The position numbers and the translations under genes were made by a program. This document shows, piece after piece, positions 46,025-55,020 of a stretch of 64,000 nt of DNA. Positions within the stretch are counted from its first letter, which is position 1. Every line of letters starts with the position of its first letter. The notes beneath the pieces were generated by a model. That model made no database searches, was not told the origin of the DNA, and saw only the letters and a program-made list of their open reading frames with translations. The DNA comes from Micromonospora violae (GTDB taxonomy: Bacteria > Actinomycetota > Actinomycetes > Mycobacteriales > Micromonosporaceae): NCBI RefSeq assembly GCF_004217135.1, contig NZ_SHKK01000001.1, positions 6,510,001-6,574,000 of the forward strand, written 5' to 3'.

Positions 46025-47011
46025 GTGACTGAGGCTCAGGCGACTCACCGGACCGGCAAGCGCGTGCTCCTGGCCAAGCCCCGCGGCTACTGCGCGGGTG
46101 TCGACCGCGCGGTGCAGACCGTGGAGGAGGCGCTGAAGCTCTACGGCGCTCCGATCTACGTGCGCAAGCAGATCGTGCACAACAAGCACGTGGTGCAGAC
46201 CCTGGAGGCCCAGGGCGCGATCTTCGTGGAGGAGAACGAGGAGGTGCCGGAGGGCGCCACCGTCATCTTCTCCGCGCACGGCGTGGCGCCGGAGGTGTAC
46301 GAGCAGGCCAAGGCGCGCTCGCTGAAGGCGATCGACGCGACCTGTCCGCTGGTCACCAAGGTGCACCACGAGGCGCGACGCTTCGCGGCCGAGGACTACG
46401 ACATCCTGCTCATCGGCCACGAGGGGCACGAGGAGGTCATCGGCACCGCTGGCGAGGCCCCCGCGCACATCCAGCTGGTGGACGGCCCGGACGACGCCGA
46501 CAAGATCACCGTTCGTGATCCGGAAAAGGTGGTCTGGCTCTCCCAGACGACGCTTTCGGTCGACGAGACGCTGGAGACGGTGGCCCGGCTCAAGCAGCGG
46601 CTGCCGCTGTTGCAGTCCCCGCCCAGCGACGACATCTGCTACGCCACCTCCAACCGGCAGCACGTGGTCAAGGAGATCGCCGCCGACTGCGACGTGGTGA
46701 TCGTGGTCGGCTCGACGAACTCCTCCAACTCGGTGCGCCTGGTCGAGGTCGCGCTCGACGCCGGCGCTCGCGCCGGTCACCTGGTCGACTTCGCGCACGA
46801 GATCGACGACGCCTGGCTGGAGGGGGCCACCACGGTCGGCCTGACCTCGGGCGCGAGTGTCCCCGACGACCTGGTCCAGGACGTGCTGGCGCACCTCGCC
46901 GCGCGCGGCTTCGCCGACGTCGAGGAGATCACCACCGCCAACGAGCGGCTCACGTTCTCGCTTCCGCAGGAGCTGAAGCGGGACATGAAGGCCGCCGCGG
47001 CGCGCGGCTGA
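46025..47011 (+). CDS. ispH: 4-Hydroxy-3-methylbut-2-enyl diphosphate reductase
   Basis: 328 residues. The three [4Fe-4S] cysteines are in [26 protein letters not shown] and [13 protein letters not shown]. It makes IPP and DMAPP, the last step of the MEP isoprenoid pathway. GTG 46025 (or 46022) is preferred over an upstream frame that runs through the inverted repeat. Confidence 0.96.
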   Translation: MTEAQATHRTGKRVLLAKPRGYCAGVDRAVQTVEEALKLYGAPIYVRKQIVHNKHVVQTLEAQGAIFVEENEEVPEGATVIFSAHGVAPEVYEQAKARSLKAIDATCPLVTKVHHEARRFAAEDYDILLIGHEGHEEVIGTAGEAPAHIQLVDGPDDADKITVRDPEKVVWLSQTTLSVDETLETVARLKQRLPLLQSPPSDDICYATSNRQHVVKEIAADCDVVIVVGSTNSSNSVRLVEVALDAGARAGHLVDFAHEIDDAWLEGATTVGLTSGASVPDDLVQDVLAHLAARGFADVEEITTANERLTFSLPQELKRDMKAAAARG

Positions 47012-47051
47012 GCACGGGAACGAACCCAGGTTGGCGTACGTCAGATCCGGC

Positions 47052-47486
47052 ATGAGGACTCTTCGGCTCGTCGTTCCCGCGCTGGCCGTCTGCGTGGCGC
47101 TGAGCGCCTGCGGTGGCCAGGGCGTCGGGGACGGCACACCCACCCCGACACCGACGGGAGCGCAGCCGGTGACCAGCCAGCCCACGCCCGACCCGACCGG
47201 CCTGCCCGAGAGCGTCACCCCCACCCCGCCGCCCGGGGTGAAGACCGCGAAACCGGGCGGCCCGAGCACGCCGCCGGGCGTCGGAGCCACCACCCTGAGC
47301 GGCACCGTGCAGGGCGGCGTGGAGCCCGGCTGCGTACTGCTCGACGGTTATCTGCTGCTCAACGGCCCGCGTGACGTGCTGACGCCGGGTGCGCGGGTCG
47401 AGGTCACCGGTCGGGTGGAGCGCGGCATGATGACCACCTGCCAGCAGGGCACCCCGTTCGTGGTGGAGAGCGCCCGCCGGTCCTGA
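47052..47486 (+). CDS. Small lipoprotein with Pro/Thr-rich linker
   Basis: 144 residues. The signal TLRLVVPALAVCVALSACGG ends in a lipobox (LSAC). A long Thr/Pro linker precedes a small beta domain (TTLSGTVQGGVEPGCVLLDGYLLLNGPRDVL...RVEVTGRVERGMMTTCQQG) with two Cys that may pair. The domain looks OB-like. Function unknown. Confidence 0.83.
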   Translation: MRTLRLVVPALAVCVALSACGGQGVGDGTPTPTPTGAQPVTSQPTPDPTGLPESVTPTPPPGVKTAKPGGPSTPPGVGATTLSGTVQGGVEPGCVLLDGYLLLNGPRDVLTPGARVEVTGRVERGMMTTCQQGTPFVVESARRS

Positions 47487-47566
47487 CAACTCACCCCTGA
47501 CCTGGAGTACTGTCACTACCGGTCAGCCCCTTGTGGCCACCTCGTGACATGTGGATATACGCACCG

Positions 47567-48733
47567 TCACATCGAGGTCGAGCGGGCCCCCACCTCACCG
47601 TCGGTGAACTCGGGCGCCTGCGGCTGCCGGGGCGTCAACTCGACCTGGGCCGGCGTGGCCAACTCGTCGTCCGAGACGCCCAACTCGGCAAGCTTGCGGG
47701 CGCTGACCAGCACCCGGGCCTCCAGCGAGCCGACCGCCCGGTTGTAGGCGGTCACCGCACCGGCCAGCGAGGACCCGAGCTTGCCCACGTGGTCGCCCAG
47801 GGTGGAGAGCCGGCCGTACAGCTCCCGGGCGAGGGTGTGCACCGCGAGCGCGTTGCGGGCCAGCGCCTCCTGCCGCCAGGAGTAGGCGACCGTCCGGAGC
47901 AGGGCTACCAACGTGGCCGGCGTCGCGAGCACCACGTTGCGGGTGAAGGCGTGCTCCAGCAGCGTCGGGTCACGTTGGAGCGCGACGTCGAGGAACGGGT
48001 CGGCCGGGACGAACAGCACCACGAACTCGGGTGCGCTGTCGAACGCCGACCAGTATGACTTGGCGGCCAGCGCGTCGACGTGCCCGCGCAGGTGCCGCGC
48101 GTGCGCGTCGAGGTGGGTGTCCCGGCCGCGCTCGTCGCGGGCCTCCATGGCGGTCAGGTACGCGTCGAACGGGGCCTTGGCGTCCACCACCACCGAACGA
48201 CCACCGTGCAGTCGGACCACCAGATCCGGTCGGACGACCTGCTGGTCGGTGGCGGCGGTGACCTGCTCGGCGAAGTCGCAGTGCTCCAGCATGCCGGCAG
48301 CCTCGACGATCCGGCGTAGCTGATGCTCGCCCCAGCGGCCCCGCACCTGTGGTGCGCGCAGCGCCGCCACCAACTGCTTCGTCTCGGTGCGCAGCTCACC
48401 GGAGACCGCGGTCATCGAACGGACCTGCTCACGCAGCTCGGCGTACGCGTCGACGCGGTCGTGCTCCAGCTCGGCCACCCGCTGCTCGTAACGGCGCAGG
48501 GTGTCGTGCAGCGGAGCGACCGCCCGGGCCACCGCCTCCTGGGACTGCGCGGTGGCCTCGTAGCTCAACGCCCGCATGGACTGCTCCAGTCGCCCCTCGC
48601 CCTCCCTGGTGGCGGCCAGGGTGGCGTCCAGCCGGGCGATGTCGGCCGCCGAACGGGACCGGGCCGCGAACCAGCCCACCGCCCCGCCGGCACCGAGGCA
48701 CACGACCACCAGGAGCAGCGTCGAGACGTCCAT
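47567..48733 (-). CDS. rmuC: RmuC-family DNA recombination protein
   Basis: 388 residues. An N-terminal membrane helix (STLLLVVVCLGAGGAVGWFAARS) and a coiled coil (about 30-120) precede the nuclease-like RmuC domain: RGRWGEHQLRRIVEAAGM, RPDLVVRLHGGRSVVVDAKAPFDAYL and FVVLFVPADPFLDVAL. It limits sequence inversions in E. coli. ATG 48733. Confidence 0.94.
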   Translation of the reverse strand: MDVSTLLLVVVCLGAGGAVGWFAARSRSAADIARLDATLAATREGEGRLEQSMRALSYEATAQSQEAVARAVAPLHDTLRRYEQRVAELEHDRVDAYAELREQVRSMTAVSGELRTETKQLVAALRAPQVRGRWGEHQLRRIVEAAGMLEHCDFAEQVTAATDQQVVRPDLVVRLHGGRSVVVDAKAPFDAYLTAMEARDERGRDTHLDAHARHLRGHVDALAAKSYWSAFDSAPEFVVLFVPADPFLDVALQRDPTLLEHAFTRNVVLATPATLVALLRTVAYSWRQEALARNALAVHTLARELYGRLSTLGDHVGKLGSSLAGAVTAYNRAVGSLEARVLVSARKLAELGVSDDELATPAQVELTPRQPQAPEFTDGEVGARSTSM

Positions 48734-48787
48734 CACCGGAGCTTGCCAGACGGATACGACGTGACACCCGGGGGTACGTTCGATGAC

Positions 48788-49591
48788 ATGGAACTTGTGC
48801 TCTGCCTTGCCGTCGTGCTGGTCGGCGCGCTGGGCGCCGCGGCGCTCATCCGCGCCCAGGCCGGCGCCCGTCGGCGCACCGAGCTCGGCGACGCCCGCGC
48901 TGAGGCCCAACGGTGGTACGAGCGCCTCGGCGGCCAGCTGATGAACCTGCACGGCGACGAACCGGCGGTACGTCAGGCGCTGGCCGACGCCGGTGAGCGG
49001 TACAACGCGGCAGGTTCTCAGCTGGAGCAGGCGTCCACGCCGCACCAGTTCGGGCTGGCCCGGGAGACCGCGCTGGAAGGGCTGGCCTACATCCGGGCGG
49101 CGCGTACGGCGCTGGGCATCGACCCGGGCCCGGAAGTGCCGACCCTGGTCGCCGCCCGGGGCGTGGGGCAGCTCACCAAGGAGCGCGAGGTCGACGTGCA
49201 GGGGCAGACCTTCCGGGCCGGGCCGCAACCCGGCCGGGAGACGCCCTACTACTACCCCGGTGGGCGTTATCAGGGTCGCCCGGTGCCCGCCGGCTGGTAT
49301 TCGACACCGTGGTGGAAGACCGCGCTGGGTGCCGGCGCCGGTGTGCTCGGCGGCATCCTGATCGCCGATGCGCTCTTCTCGCCCGCCTTCGCCGACCCCG
49401 GGTACGGCTACGACGCCGGCTATCAGGAGGGCTTCGGTGACGGCTTCGACCAGGGCGACGGAGGCGGCGACCCCGGCGGCGACTTCGGCGGTGGCGACCA
49501 GGGTGGGGACTTCGGCGGCGGCGACTACGCCGGTGGGGACTTCGGCGGCGGCGACTTCGGTGGCTTCGGCGACTTCGGCGGCGACTTCTGA
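48788..49591 (+). CDS. DUF1542-like membrane protein with Gly/Asp/Phe-rich tail
   Basis: 267 residues. An N-terminal helix (LVLCLAVVLVGALGAAALI) and a helical segment (RWYERLGGQLMNLHGDEPAVRQALADAGERYNAAGSQLE) lead to YYYPGGRYQGRPVPAGWYSTPWWKTALGAGAGVLGGILIAD, a second hydrophobic span. The end is about 65 residues made mostly of GGGDFGGGD-type repeats. Divergent from rmuC by 54 bp. Function unknown; the tail could be disordered or calcium-binding (inference). Confidence 0.82.
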   Translation: MELVLCLAVVLVGALGAAALIRAQAGARRRTELGDARAEAQRWYERLGGQLMNLHGDEPAVRQALADAGERYNAAGSQLEQASTPHQFGLARETALEGLAYIRAARTALGIDPGPEVPTLVAARGVGQLTKEREVDVQGQTFRAGPQPGRETPYYYPGGRYQGRPVPAGWYSTPWWKTALGAGAGVLGGILIADALFSPAFADPGYGYDAGYQEGFGDGFDQGDGGGDPGGDFGGGDQGGDFGGGDYAGGDFGGGDFGGFGDFGGDF

Positions 49592-49668
49592 CCCCCGCCC
49601 AGTCGGTCTGACCCCCGCCCAGTCGGTCTGACCCCCGCCCGATCGGTCTGACCCCCGCCCAATCGGTC
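49589..49668 (+). repeat. Four tandem 20-bp repeats
   Basis: Unit TGACCCCCGCCCAGTCGGTC, copies starting at 49589, 49609, 49629 and 49649. The last two differ by one or two bases. The first copy begins on the stop codon of the preceding gene, and the array runs straight into the family A stem-loop. Confidence 0.93.
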
Positions 49669-49740
49669 GATCGAGGAGTTGTGGTGGCCGCTTTGCCGCT
49701 GTTAGCGGCTTTCGCGAGGCACCACAACTCCATGATCGGC
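49666..49740. repeat. 75-bp stem-loop repeat, family A copy 3
   Basis: The left arm 49666-49686 and right arm 49720-49740 match copies 1 and 2 with one change in each arm, and the loop is again 33 nt. The loop has its own short stem (GCCGCTTTGCCGC / GCGGCTTTCGC region). It lies between convergent genes. Confidence 0.88.
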
Positions 49741-49774
49741 TGGAGGGCTGGAGGGCTGGAGGGCTGGGGACGGG

Positions 49775-52561
49775 TCAGCCGGTGTTGCGCATTCCGGCGG
49801 CGATGCCGTTCACCGTGGTCAGCAGGGCGCGTTCCAGGGCCGTGCCGTCGCTCGGCGCGCGTCGGCCGCCCGGGGCGGTGGCGACGGCCCGTCCGGCGGC
49901 GCCCGACTCCCGGTACTGCCGCAGCAGCGCCACCTGGAGGTGGTGCAGCGGCTCCAGGTAGGTGTCGCGGACGGCCAGGGTGCGCTGGAGCACCGGCGAG
50001 TTCTCCAGCAGGGCCGGTGCGGCGGTGACCGCCAGCACCTCCCGCTTGGTCAGCTCGTACTCCCGCTCGATCTGCTCGAAGATCGGGTGCAGCTTCTTCG
50101 GCACCAGCGTCTCGACGTACCGGCGGGCGATGCTCAGGTCGGTCTTGGTCAGCATCATCTCGACGTTCGACAGGAACGTGCGGAAGAAGTGCCAGTTGCG
50201 GTGCATCTCGGCCAGTACGTCCGCCAGCCCCGCCTCGCGGGCGGCGGCCAGCCCGGAGCCGACGCCGAACCAGCCCGGCACGATCTGGCGGGTCTGCGTC
50301 CAGCCGAACACCCACGGGATGGCCCGCAGCCCGGACAGCCCGGCGCCGGTGTTCGGGCGCTTCGCCGGCCGGGAGCCGATGTTGAGCGCGCCGAGCAGTT
50401 CGGTGGGGGTGGACGCCCAGAAGTACGCGGGCAGGTCCGGATCCTCGACGAGTGACCGGTAGGACCGGAACGCCGACTCGGAGACCACGTCCATCGTCGC
50501 GTCCCAGCGCTCCAACATCTCGGCTGGCTGCCGGGGTGCGGTGTGCAGCAGGGTCGCCTGGAGCACCGCGGCGAGGGTGAGCTCCAGGTTCTCCCGGGCC
50601 AGCGAGGGCAGGGTGTACTTGTCGGAGATCACCTCGCCCTGCTCGGTCACCTTGATCGCGCCGTCCAACGTGCCGTACGGCTGCGCCAGGATCGCCTCGT
50701 GCGTCGGCCCGCCACCGCGCCCGACGGTGCCGCCCCGGCCGTGGAACAGCCGCAGGTGCACCCCGTGCCGGGCGGCCACGTCGCGCAGCGCGCGCTGCGC
50801 CCGGTGGATCGACCACTGGCTGGTGGTGATCCCGGCTTCCTTGTTCGAGTCGGAGTAGCCCAGCATCACCTCCTGCACGTCGCCTCGGGCGCTCACCAGC
50901 GCCCGGTACGCGGGCAGCGACAGCAACTCGTCGAGGAGTTCGCCGCCGGCGTTCAGCTCGGCCGGGGTCTCCAGGAGCGGCACGAACCCGATCCGGGCCC
51001 GCCCGCTGTGCACGTCCACCAGGCCGGCCTCGCGGGCCAGCACCACGGCGGCGAGCACGTCGTCGACGCCGAGGGTCATCGAGATGATGTACGACTCGAT
51101 GACCTCGGTGCCGAACCGGTCCTGTGCCTCCCGGATGGTGCCGAACACGTCGAACGTCTTGCGGGCCTGCTCCGACAGCGACGTGTCCAGGGTCGACAGC
51201 GGGCGGCGGCCGGTCAGCTCGTCGGCGAGCAGCTTGGTGCGTTCCAGCCGGGTCAGCGCCGGGTAGTCGGAGACCTCACCGACCGCCTCGTAGAGTTGAG
51301 CGAGCACCGCGTGGTGCGCCTCGGCGTGCTCCCGGACATCCATGGTGGCCAGGTGCAGACCGAACGCGGAGACGGTGCGGATGGTCGAGGCCAGCCGACC
51401 GACGGCGGTGAGCTGCCCGGAGTTGCGGGCCAGCGAGGCACGCAGCAGGTCCAGGTCGGCGATCAGCTCGGCGGAGCCCCGGTAGTCCCGGCCGGGCACG
51501 TGCGCGGTGCCCTGGCGCAACCGCAGCCGCGTGTTGGCGAGCTTCGCCTTCACGCAGCGTGCCTTGAGCCGGTACGGCTCCTCCGCGTTGACCCGGCGGA
51601 AGCGCTGCGCCACTTCGGGCAGCACGTCCAGGTCGGCGGCGAGGCTGGCGGAGAGGTCCAGGGACACCCCGCGCAGCCGGCGGGAGACCGAGACCTCGTT
51701 GATCAGGTGGTCCATCGCCTTCTCGGTGGCGGCGATGCCGTGCTCGTGCTGGATGGTCAGCACCTCGCGGGTGACCGCCGGGGTGACGAACGGGTTGCCG
51801 TCCCGGTCGCCGCCGATCCAGGTGCCGAAGCTCAACGGCCGGGCCGTCGGTGAGGTCTCCACACCGAGCGTGCGCAACGTGTCGGCCAGGTCGTCGAGCA
51901 CCTGCGGGGCGGCCTCGGCGTACAGGTCGCGCAGGTAGTAGATGGCGTTGCGGGCCTCGTCGGTCGGGTCCGGCCGGTCGAGCCGAAGCTCGTCGGTCTG
52001 CCACATCAGGTCGAGCAACTCGGCCAGCCGGCGGTTGGCCGGGCCCTCGTCGCTGGCGCCGTAGAGGATCGCGTTGGCGGTCTCGGTGTCCAACTCGTCG
52101 GCGATCGCCCGCAGCTTGGACAGGATCGAGCGACGGGCCGCCTCGGTCGGGTGCGCGGTGAAGACCGGTCGTACCGCCAGTCGGCGAGCCGCGTTGGCGA
52201 TTTCCTCGGCCGGCACCCCGCGCTCGGCGATCATCTTGGCGGCCTGGTCCAGCCAGCCGCCCTGCACCGCGCGGCGGCGGCGCAGATCCCGTGCCCGGTG
52301 CACCTGCTCCGTGATGTTGGCCAGGTGGAAGTAGGTGGAGAAGGCGCGGGCCAGCTTGGTGCCCGTGGTCACGTCGAGCCCGCCGAGACGCTGGGCGGCT
52401 GCCGGGGCGTCGGAGCGGACCTGGGCGCGGATGTCCTCGACGAGGTCGAGCAGTGGGCGACCCTCCTGGCGGGCCAGGGTCTGGCCGAGCAGGGTGCCGA
52501 GTCGGCGGATGTCGGCGCGCAGTGCGGCGTCCGGGCCGTCGTGGTCGTGCTGGTCGGTCAC
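49775..52561 (-). CDS. ppc: Phosphoenolpyruvate carboxylase
   Basis: 928 residues, normal length. The catalytic His137 is in [12 protein letters not shown], the second active-site motif is [10 protein letters not shown], and [14 protein letters not shown] is the glycine loop. It forms oxaloacetate from PEP and bicarbonate, opposite in direction to PckG. GTG 52561 has AAGGGAG upstream; the open frame extends about 113 codons further into non-homologous sequence. It ends in MRNTG, the normal C-terminus. Confidence 0.97.
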   Translation of the reverse strand: MTDQHDHDGPDAALRADIRRLGTLLGQTLARQEGRPLLDLVEDIRAQVRSDAPAAAQRLGGLDVTTGTKLARAFSTYFHLANITEQVHRARDLRRRRAVQGGWLDQAAKMIAERGVPAEEIANAARRLAVRPVFTAHPTEAARRSILSKLRAIADELDTETANAILYGASDEGPANRRLAELLDLMWQTDELRLDRPDPTDEARNAIYYLRDLYAEAAPQVLDDLADTLRTLGVETSPTARPLSFGTWIGGDRDGNPFVTPAVTREVLTIQHEHGIAATEKAMDHLINEVSVSRRLRGVSLDLSASLAADLDVLPEVAQRFRRVNAEEPYRLKARCVKAKLANTRLRLRQGTAHVPGRDYRGSAELIADLDLLRASLARNSGQLTAVGRLASTIRTVSAFGLHLATMDVREHAEAHHAVLAQLYEAVGEVSDYPALTRLERTKLLADELTGRRPLSTLDTSLSEQARKTFDVFGTIREAQDRFGTEVIESYIISMTLGVDDVLAAVVLAREAGLVDVHSGRARIGFVPLLETPAELNAGGELLDELLSLPAYRALVSARGDVQEVMLGYSDSNKEAGITTSQWSIHRAQRALRDVAARHGVHLRLFHGRGGTVGRGGGPTHEAILAQPYGTLDGAIKVTEQGEVISDKYTLPSLARENLELTLAAVLQATLLHTAPRQPAEMLERWDATMDVVSESAFRSYRSLVEDPDLPAYFWASTPTELLGALNIGSRPAKRPNTGAGLSGLRAIPWVFGWTQTRQIVPGWFGVGSGLAAAREAGLADVLAEMHRNWHFFRTFLSNVEMMLTKTDLSIARRYVETLVPKKLHPIFEQIEREYELTKREVLAVTAAPALLENSPVLQRTLAVRDTYLEPLHHLQVALLRQYRESGAAGRAVATAPGGRRAPSDGTALERALLTTVNGIAAGMRNTG

Positions 52562-52689
52562 GATGCGCTCCCTTGCGTGGGTACGAAGGACAGCGCTGTC
52601 CGACTTACTGGATGGTATCCGCGCACAGGGGATGTCTGGAGGGCCCCCTGGTGATCCACTGCCGTCGGGAGGGTGTTTCCGACGTGATC

Positions 52690-53739
52690 TCAGCCACCGT
52701 GGCCCGGCGAGGAGCCAGCGCGGGTCGTCCCGGGGGCGGACGCGGCGGCCCGGCGACCGCGGACCAGGCTCGCGCTGACCAGGCCGAGCCCGCCGAGCAC
52801 CGCCCAGATCCCGAGGGCCAAGGCCGGCCAACCCGCCGATCGCCAGTCGAAGTACACCGCGGCCTTGGTCAGGTCGTTGGCGAGCCCGGGGACGTTCCAC
52901 CGGTGCATGCTGCGCAGCACCCCCGGCAGGAACTCGGGCGCGTAGATGCCACCGGAGCCCGGATTGCCGAGCACCACCAGCAGCAGGATGACCAGCGCCG
53001 TGCCCGCGACACCGAGCCAGCCCTGGATGGCGCTGGCGAACATCGCGGCGGCGAAGACGGCCAACGCGCCGATGGCGGCGATCGTCGGCACGTCGTGGTG
53101 CCAGATGTCCAGCACAGGTCCGACCACGACCGCGCCGGCGATGCCGACCAGCACGCTGTAGACCGCGAGGACGGCGATGCGCAGCCCGGCTCTTCGGCCC
53201 GTACGGGGGGTGGTGCCGCCGGAGATCCCGAGCACGGTCGAGCCGAGGTAGCCGCCGAGCACGTACCCGACGTTCAGGTAGAAGGGCACCACCCCGCGCG
53301 GGTCGGCCGAGGTGACCGGCACCTTGTCGACGACCTGTAACGGGGTGCCGGTACGGCCGGCGGCGGTGCTGAGCACCTCCTTGATCGCGCTGGTGGCGGA
53401 CGGGCCGGAGGCGCTCGCCACGGTGAGGAGCAGGCCGTTGTCGGGTCCGGTGCTGAGTACGGCGTACACCGCGCGGCTGAGCAGCCCGTGCTCGGCGGCG
53501 CTCGCGTCGTCGTACTCGACGGGCTTGAGGATGGTGGTCTGGCCGCGGATGGCGTCGAGCGCCGCCTGGGCGCGCTGGTCGGCGGAGACGACGCCTATCG
53601 GCAGGTCGCGGGGTGTGGGCTGGTGCAGCGCGCCGACGTAGGCCGCGATGAAGGCCGTGGCCAGCACGAAGGTGCCGAACAGCAGGCCGATGCTGCGCGG
53701 TGACCAGTCGCGAGCCGTGCCGGGCGATTCCTTGTCCAC
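52690..53739 (-). CDS. DUF3533/YhgE-like membrane protein
   Basis: 349 residues. One N-terminal membrane helix ([22 protein letters not shown]) precedes an extracytoplasmic region (about 40-150) and five C-terminal helices. This is the plan of DUF3533 and YhgE/Pip proteins, related to ABC-2 permeases without an ATPase. Start [12 protein letters not shown]. Located 128 bp upstream of ppc on the same strand. Function unknown. Confidence 0.82.
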   Translation of the reverse strand: MDKESPGTARDWSPRSIGLLFGTFVLATAFIAAYVGALHQPTPRDLPIGVVSADQRAQAALDAIRGQTTILKPVEYDDASAAEHGLLSRAVYAVLSTGPDNGLLLTVASASGPSATSAIKEVLSTAAGRTGTPLQVVDKVPVTSADPRGVVPFYLNVGYVLGGYLGSTVLGISGGTTPRTGRRAGLRIAVLAVYSVLVGIAGAVVVGPVLDIWHHDVPTIAAIGALAVFAAAMFASAIQGWLGVAGTALVILLLVVLGNPGSGGIYAPEFLPGVLRSMHRWNVPGLANDLTKAAVYFDWRSAGWPALALGIWAVLGGLGLVSASLVRGRRAAASAPGTTRAGSSPGHGG

Positions 53740-53844
53740 CTTGTTAGCTTATGGCCGGTTTTGTGGCGCGCCGGGCGATCCGGCGGGCCGGGTGGCCGGT
53801 GGATCTACGTCCGGTCCGACCGTTCGCCGGCGTCGCGGGCGAGG

Positions 53845-54759
53845 TCAGGGGTTGACGATGGCGAAGGCCCGGACCGGGAAGGTGCCCATGCCGGCCACCC
53901 TCGGCGGGGCCGCGGTGAACCGGAACCCGCTCGGCGGCAATGCGTCCAGGCCGGTCAGGTGCTCCACGATCGGTATGCCGGCGGCGAGCAGAGTGCTGTG
54001 CGCGGGGCGTACGCCCCCAGCCGTCGCGCTCATGTCGTCGATGTTGATCGAGTCGATGCCGACCACTGCCGCTCCGGCGTCGACCAGCGCCTGGGCGGCG
54101 TCCCCGGTCAGGTACGGCGCTTCCGGCGCGCCGTACCGCTCGGTGCCGAAGTGCACGTCCCACCCGGTGTGCAGCAGCACCGCCCGGCCGGCCACCTCGT
54201 ACGGGGCCAGCATGAGCCGGTCCACCGCTCGGGTGCCGGCCGGCACCCGGACCACCACCCCCGGCAGGTCGGCGAGGCGGTCCAGCGACACAGCGGTCAG
54301 GTCGTCCTGGCCGGCCCAGCGGTGGGCGGGCGTGTCCAGGTAGGTGCCGGTGTTGGCGATCATGTCGATTCGGGCCACGTGGAACTCGGTGCCCGGGGCG
54401 TACCGCTCCCGGGAGGCGGCGAAGGTCAACCAGTCGGTGATCCGGGGGCCCGGCCAACCCGGCAGGGTGGTCATCCCGTCGCTGATCACGTGGCTCAGCT
54501 CGACCAGCCTCCGGGCGGGCGTCGGCTGATCGACGGCGACACCCCGGCCGCCCTTGTGCGGCTCCTCGATGATCGTCTTGGCGCTGATCCGCACGTCGGC
54601 GACCATCAGCAGCCCCAGGTGCCGGACGAACAGCGCCGCCAGATCCTCGTCGCTGATGTTCTGACCAGGAATGTCCAGCCGGAAGCCCTCGGTACGCAGC
54701 CCGCCGCCGTTGGCGAAGGTCACCTCCGCGTCGAACTGCGCCCGCCACTGCTCACCCAT
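53845..54759 (-). CDS. Cyclase-family metal-dependent hydrolase
   Basis: 304 residues. LVELSHVISDGMTTLPGWPGP opens the cyclase domain, and FHVARIDMIANTGTYLDTPAHRW carries the metal-binding HxGTHxDxPxH-like motif with Asn-Thr in place of Gly-Thr-His. GIDSINIDD follows. The family includes kynurenine formamidase and isatin hydrolase. About 80 extra N-terminal residues precede the domain. ATG 54759 is the likeliest start; the frame stays open upstream through a repeat. Confidence 0.85.
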   Translation of the reverse strand: MGEQWRAQFDAEVTFANGGGLRTEGFRLDIPGQNISDEDLAALFVRHLGLLMVADVRISAKTIIEEPHKGGRGVAVDQPTPARRLVELSHVISDGMTTLPGWPGPRITDWLTFAASRERYAPGTEFHVARIDMIANTGTYLDTPAHRWAGQDDLTAVSLDRLADLPGVVVRVPAGTRAVDRLMLAPYEVAGRAVLLHTGWDVHFGTERYGAPEAPYLTGDAAQALVDAGAAVVGIDSINIDDMSATAGGVRPAHSTLLAAGIPIVEHLTGLDALPPSGFRFTAAPPRVAGMGTFPVRAFAIVNP

Positions 54760-54835
54760 CCCGAAACCCGACCACGCCCTGCCGGCGGCGGTCAAGAGTC
54801 GCCAGGACGGCGCGACAACCGGTCGCCCGGCGGAA

Positions 54836-54910
54836 GATCCACTCGGGTTCACGGAAGGCGTGGTGTCCATGTGTCGCGGATGCCCCGACTTCCGTGAAGT
54901 CGAGTGGATC
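54836..54910. repeat. 75-bp stem-loop repeat, family B copy 2
   Basis: The arms GATCCACTCG and TTCACGGAAG pair with CTTCCGTGAA and CGAGTGGATC over 75 bp, the same outer arms and length as 9341-9415. The loop holds the reversed form of the ATCC...GGACACC core. It lies between the divergent cyclase and mfd genes. Confidence 0.88.
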
Positions 54911-55020
54911 AGGAAGCCGGAGCTGGCGGGTCGACGGAGATAGGCTGGCTGTCGTGCACCCCCCGTCCGGCTGGACGAGGGGCCGCCGTCGTGTGCGTCG
55001 ACTCCCCTGGATGTGATCAC

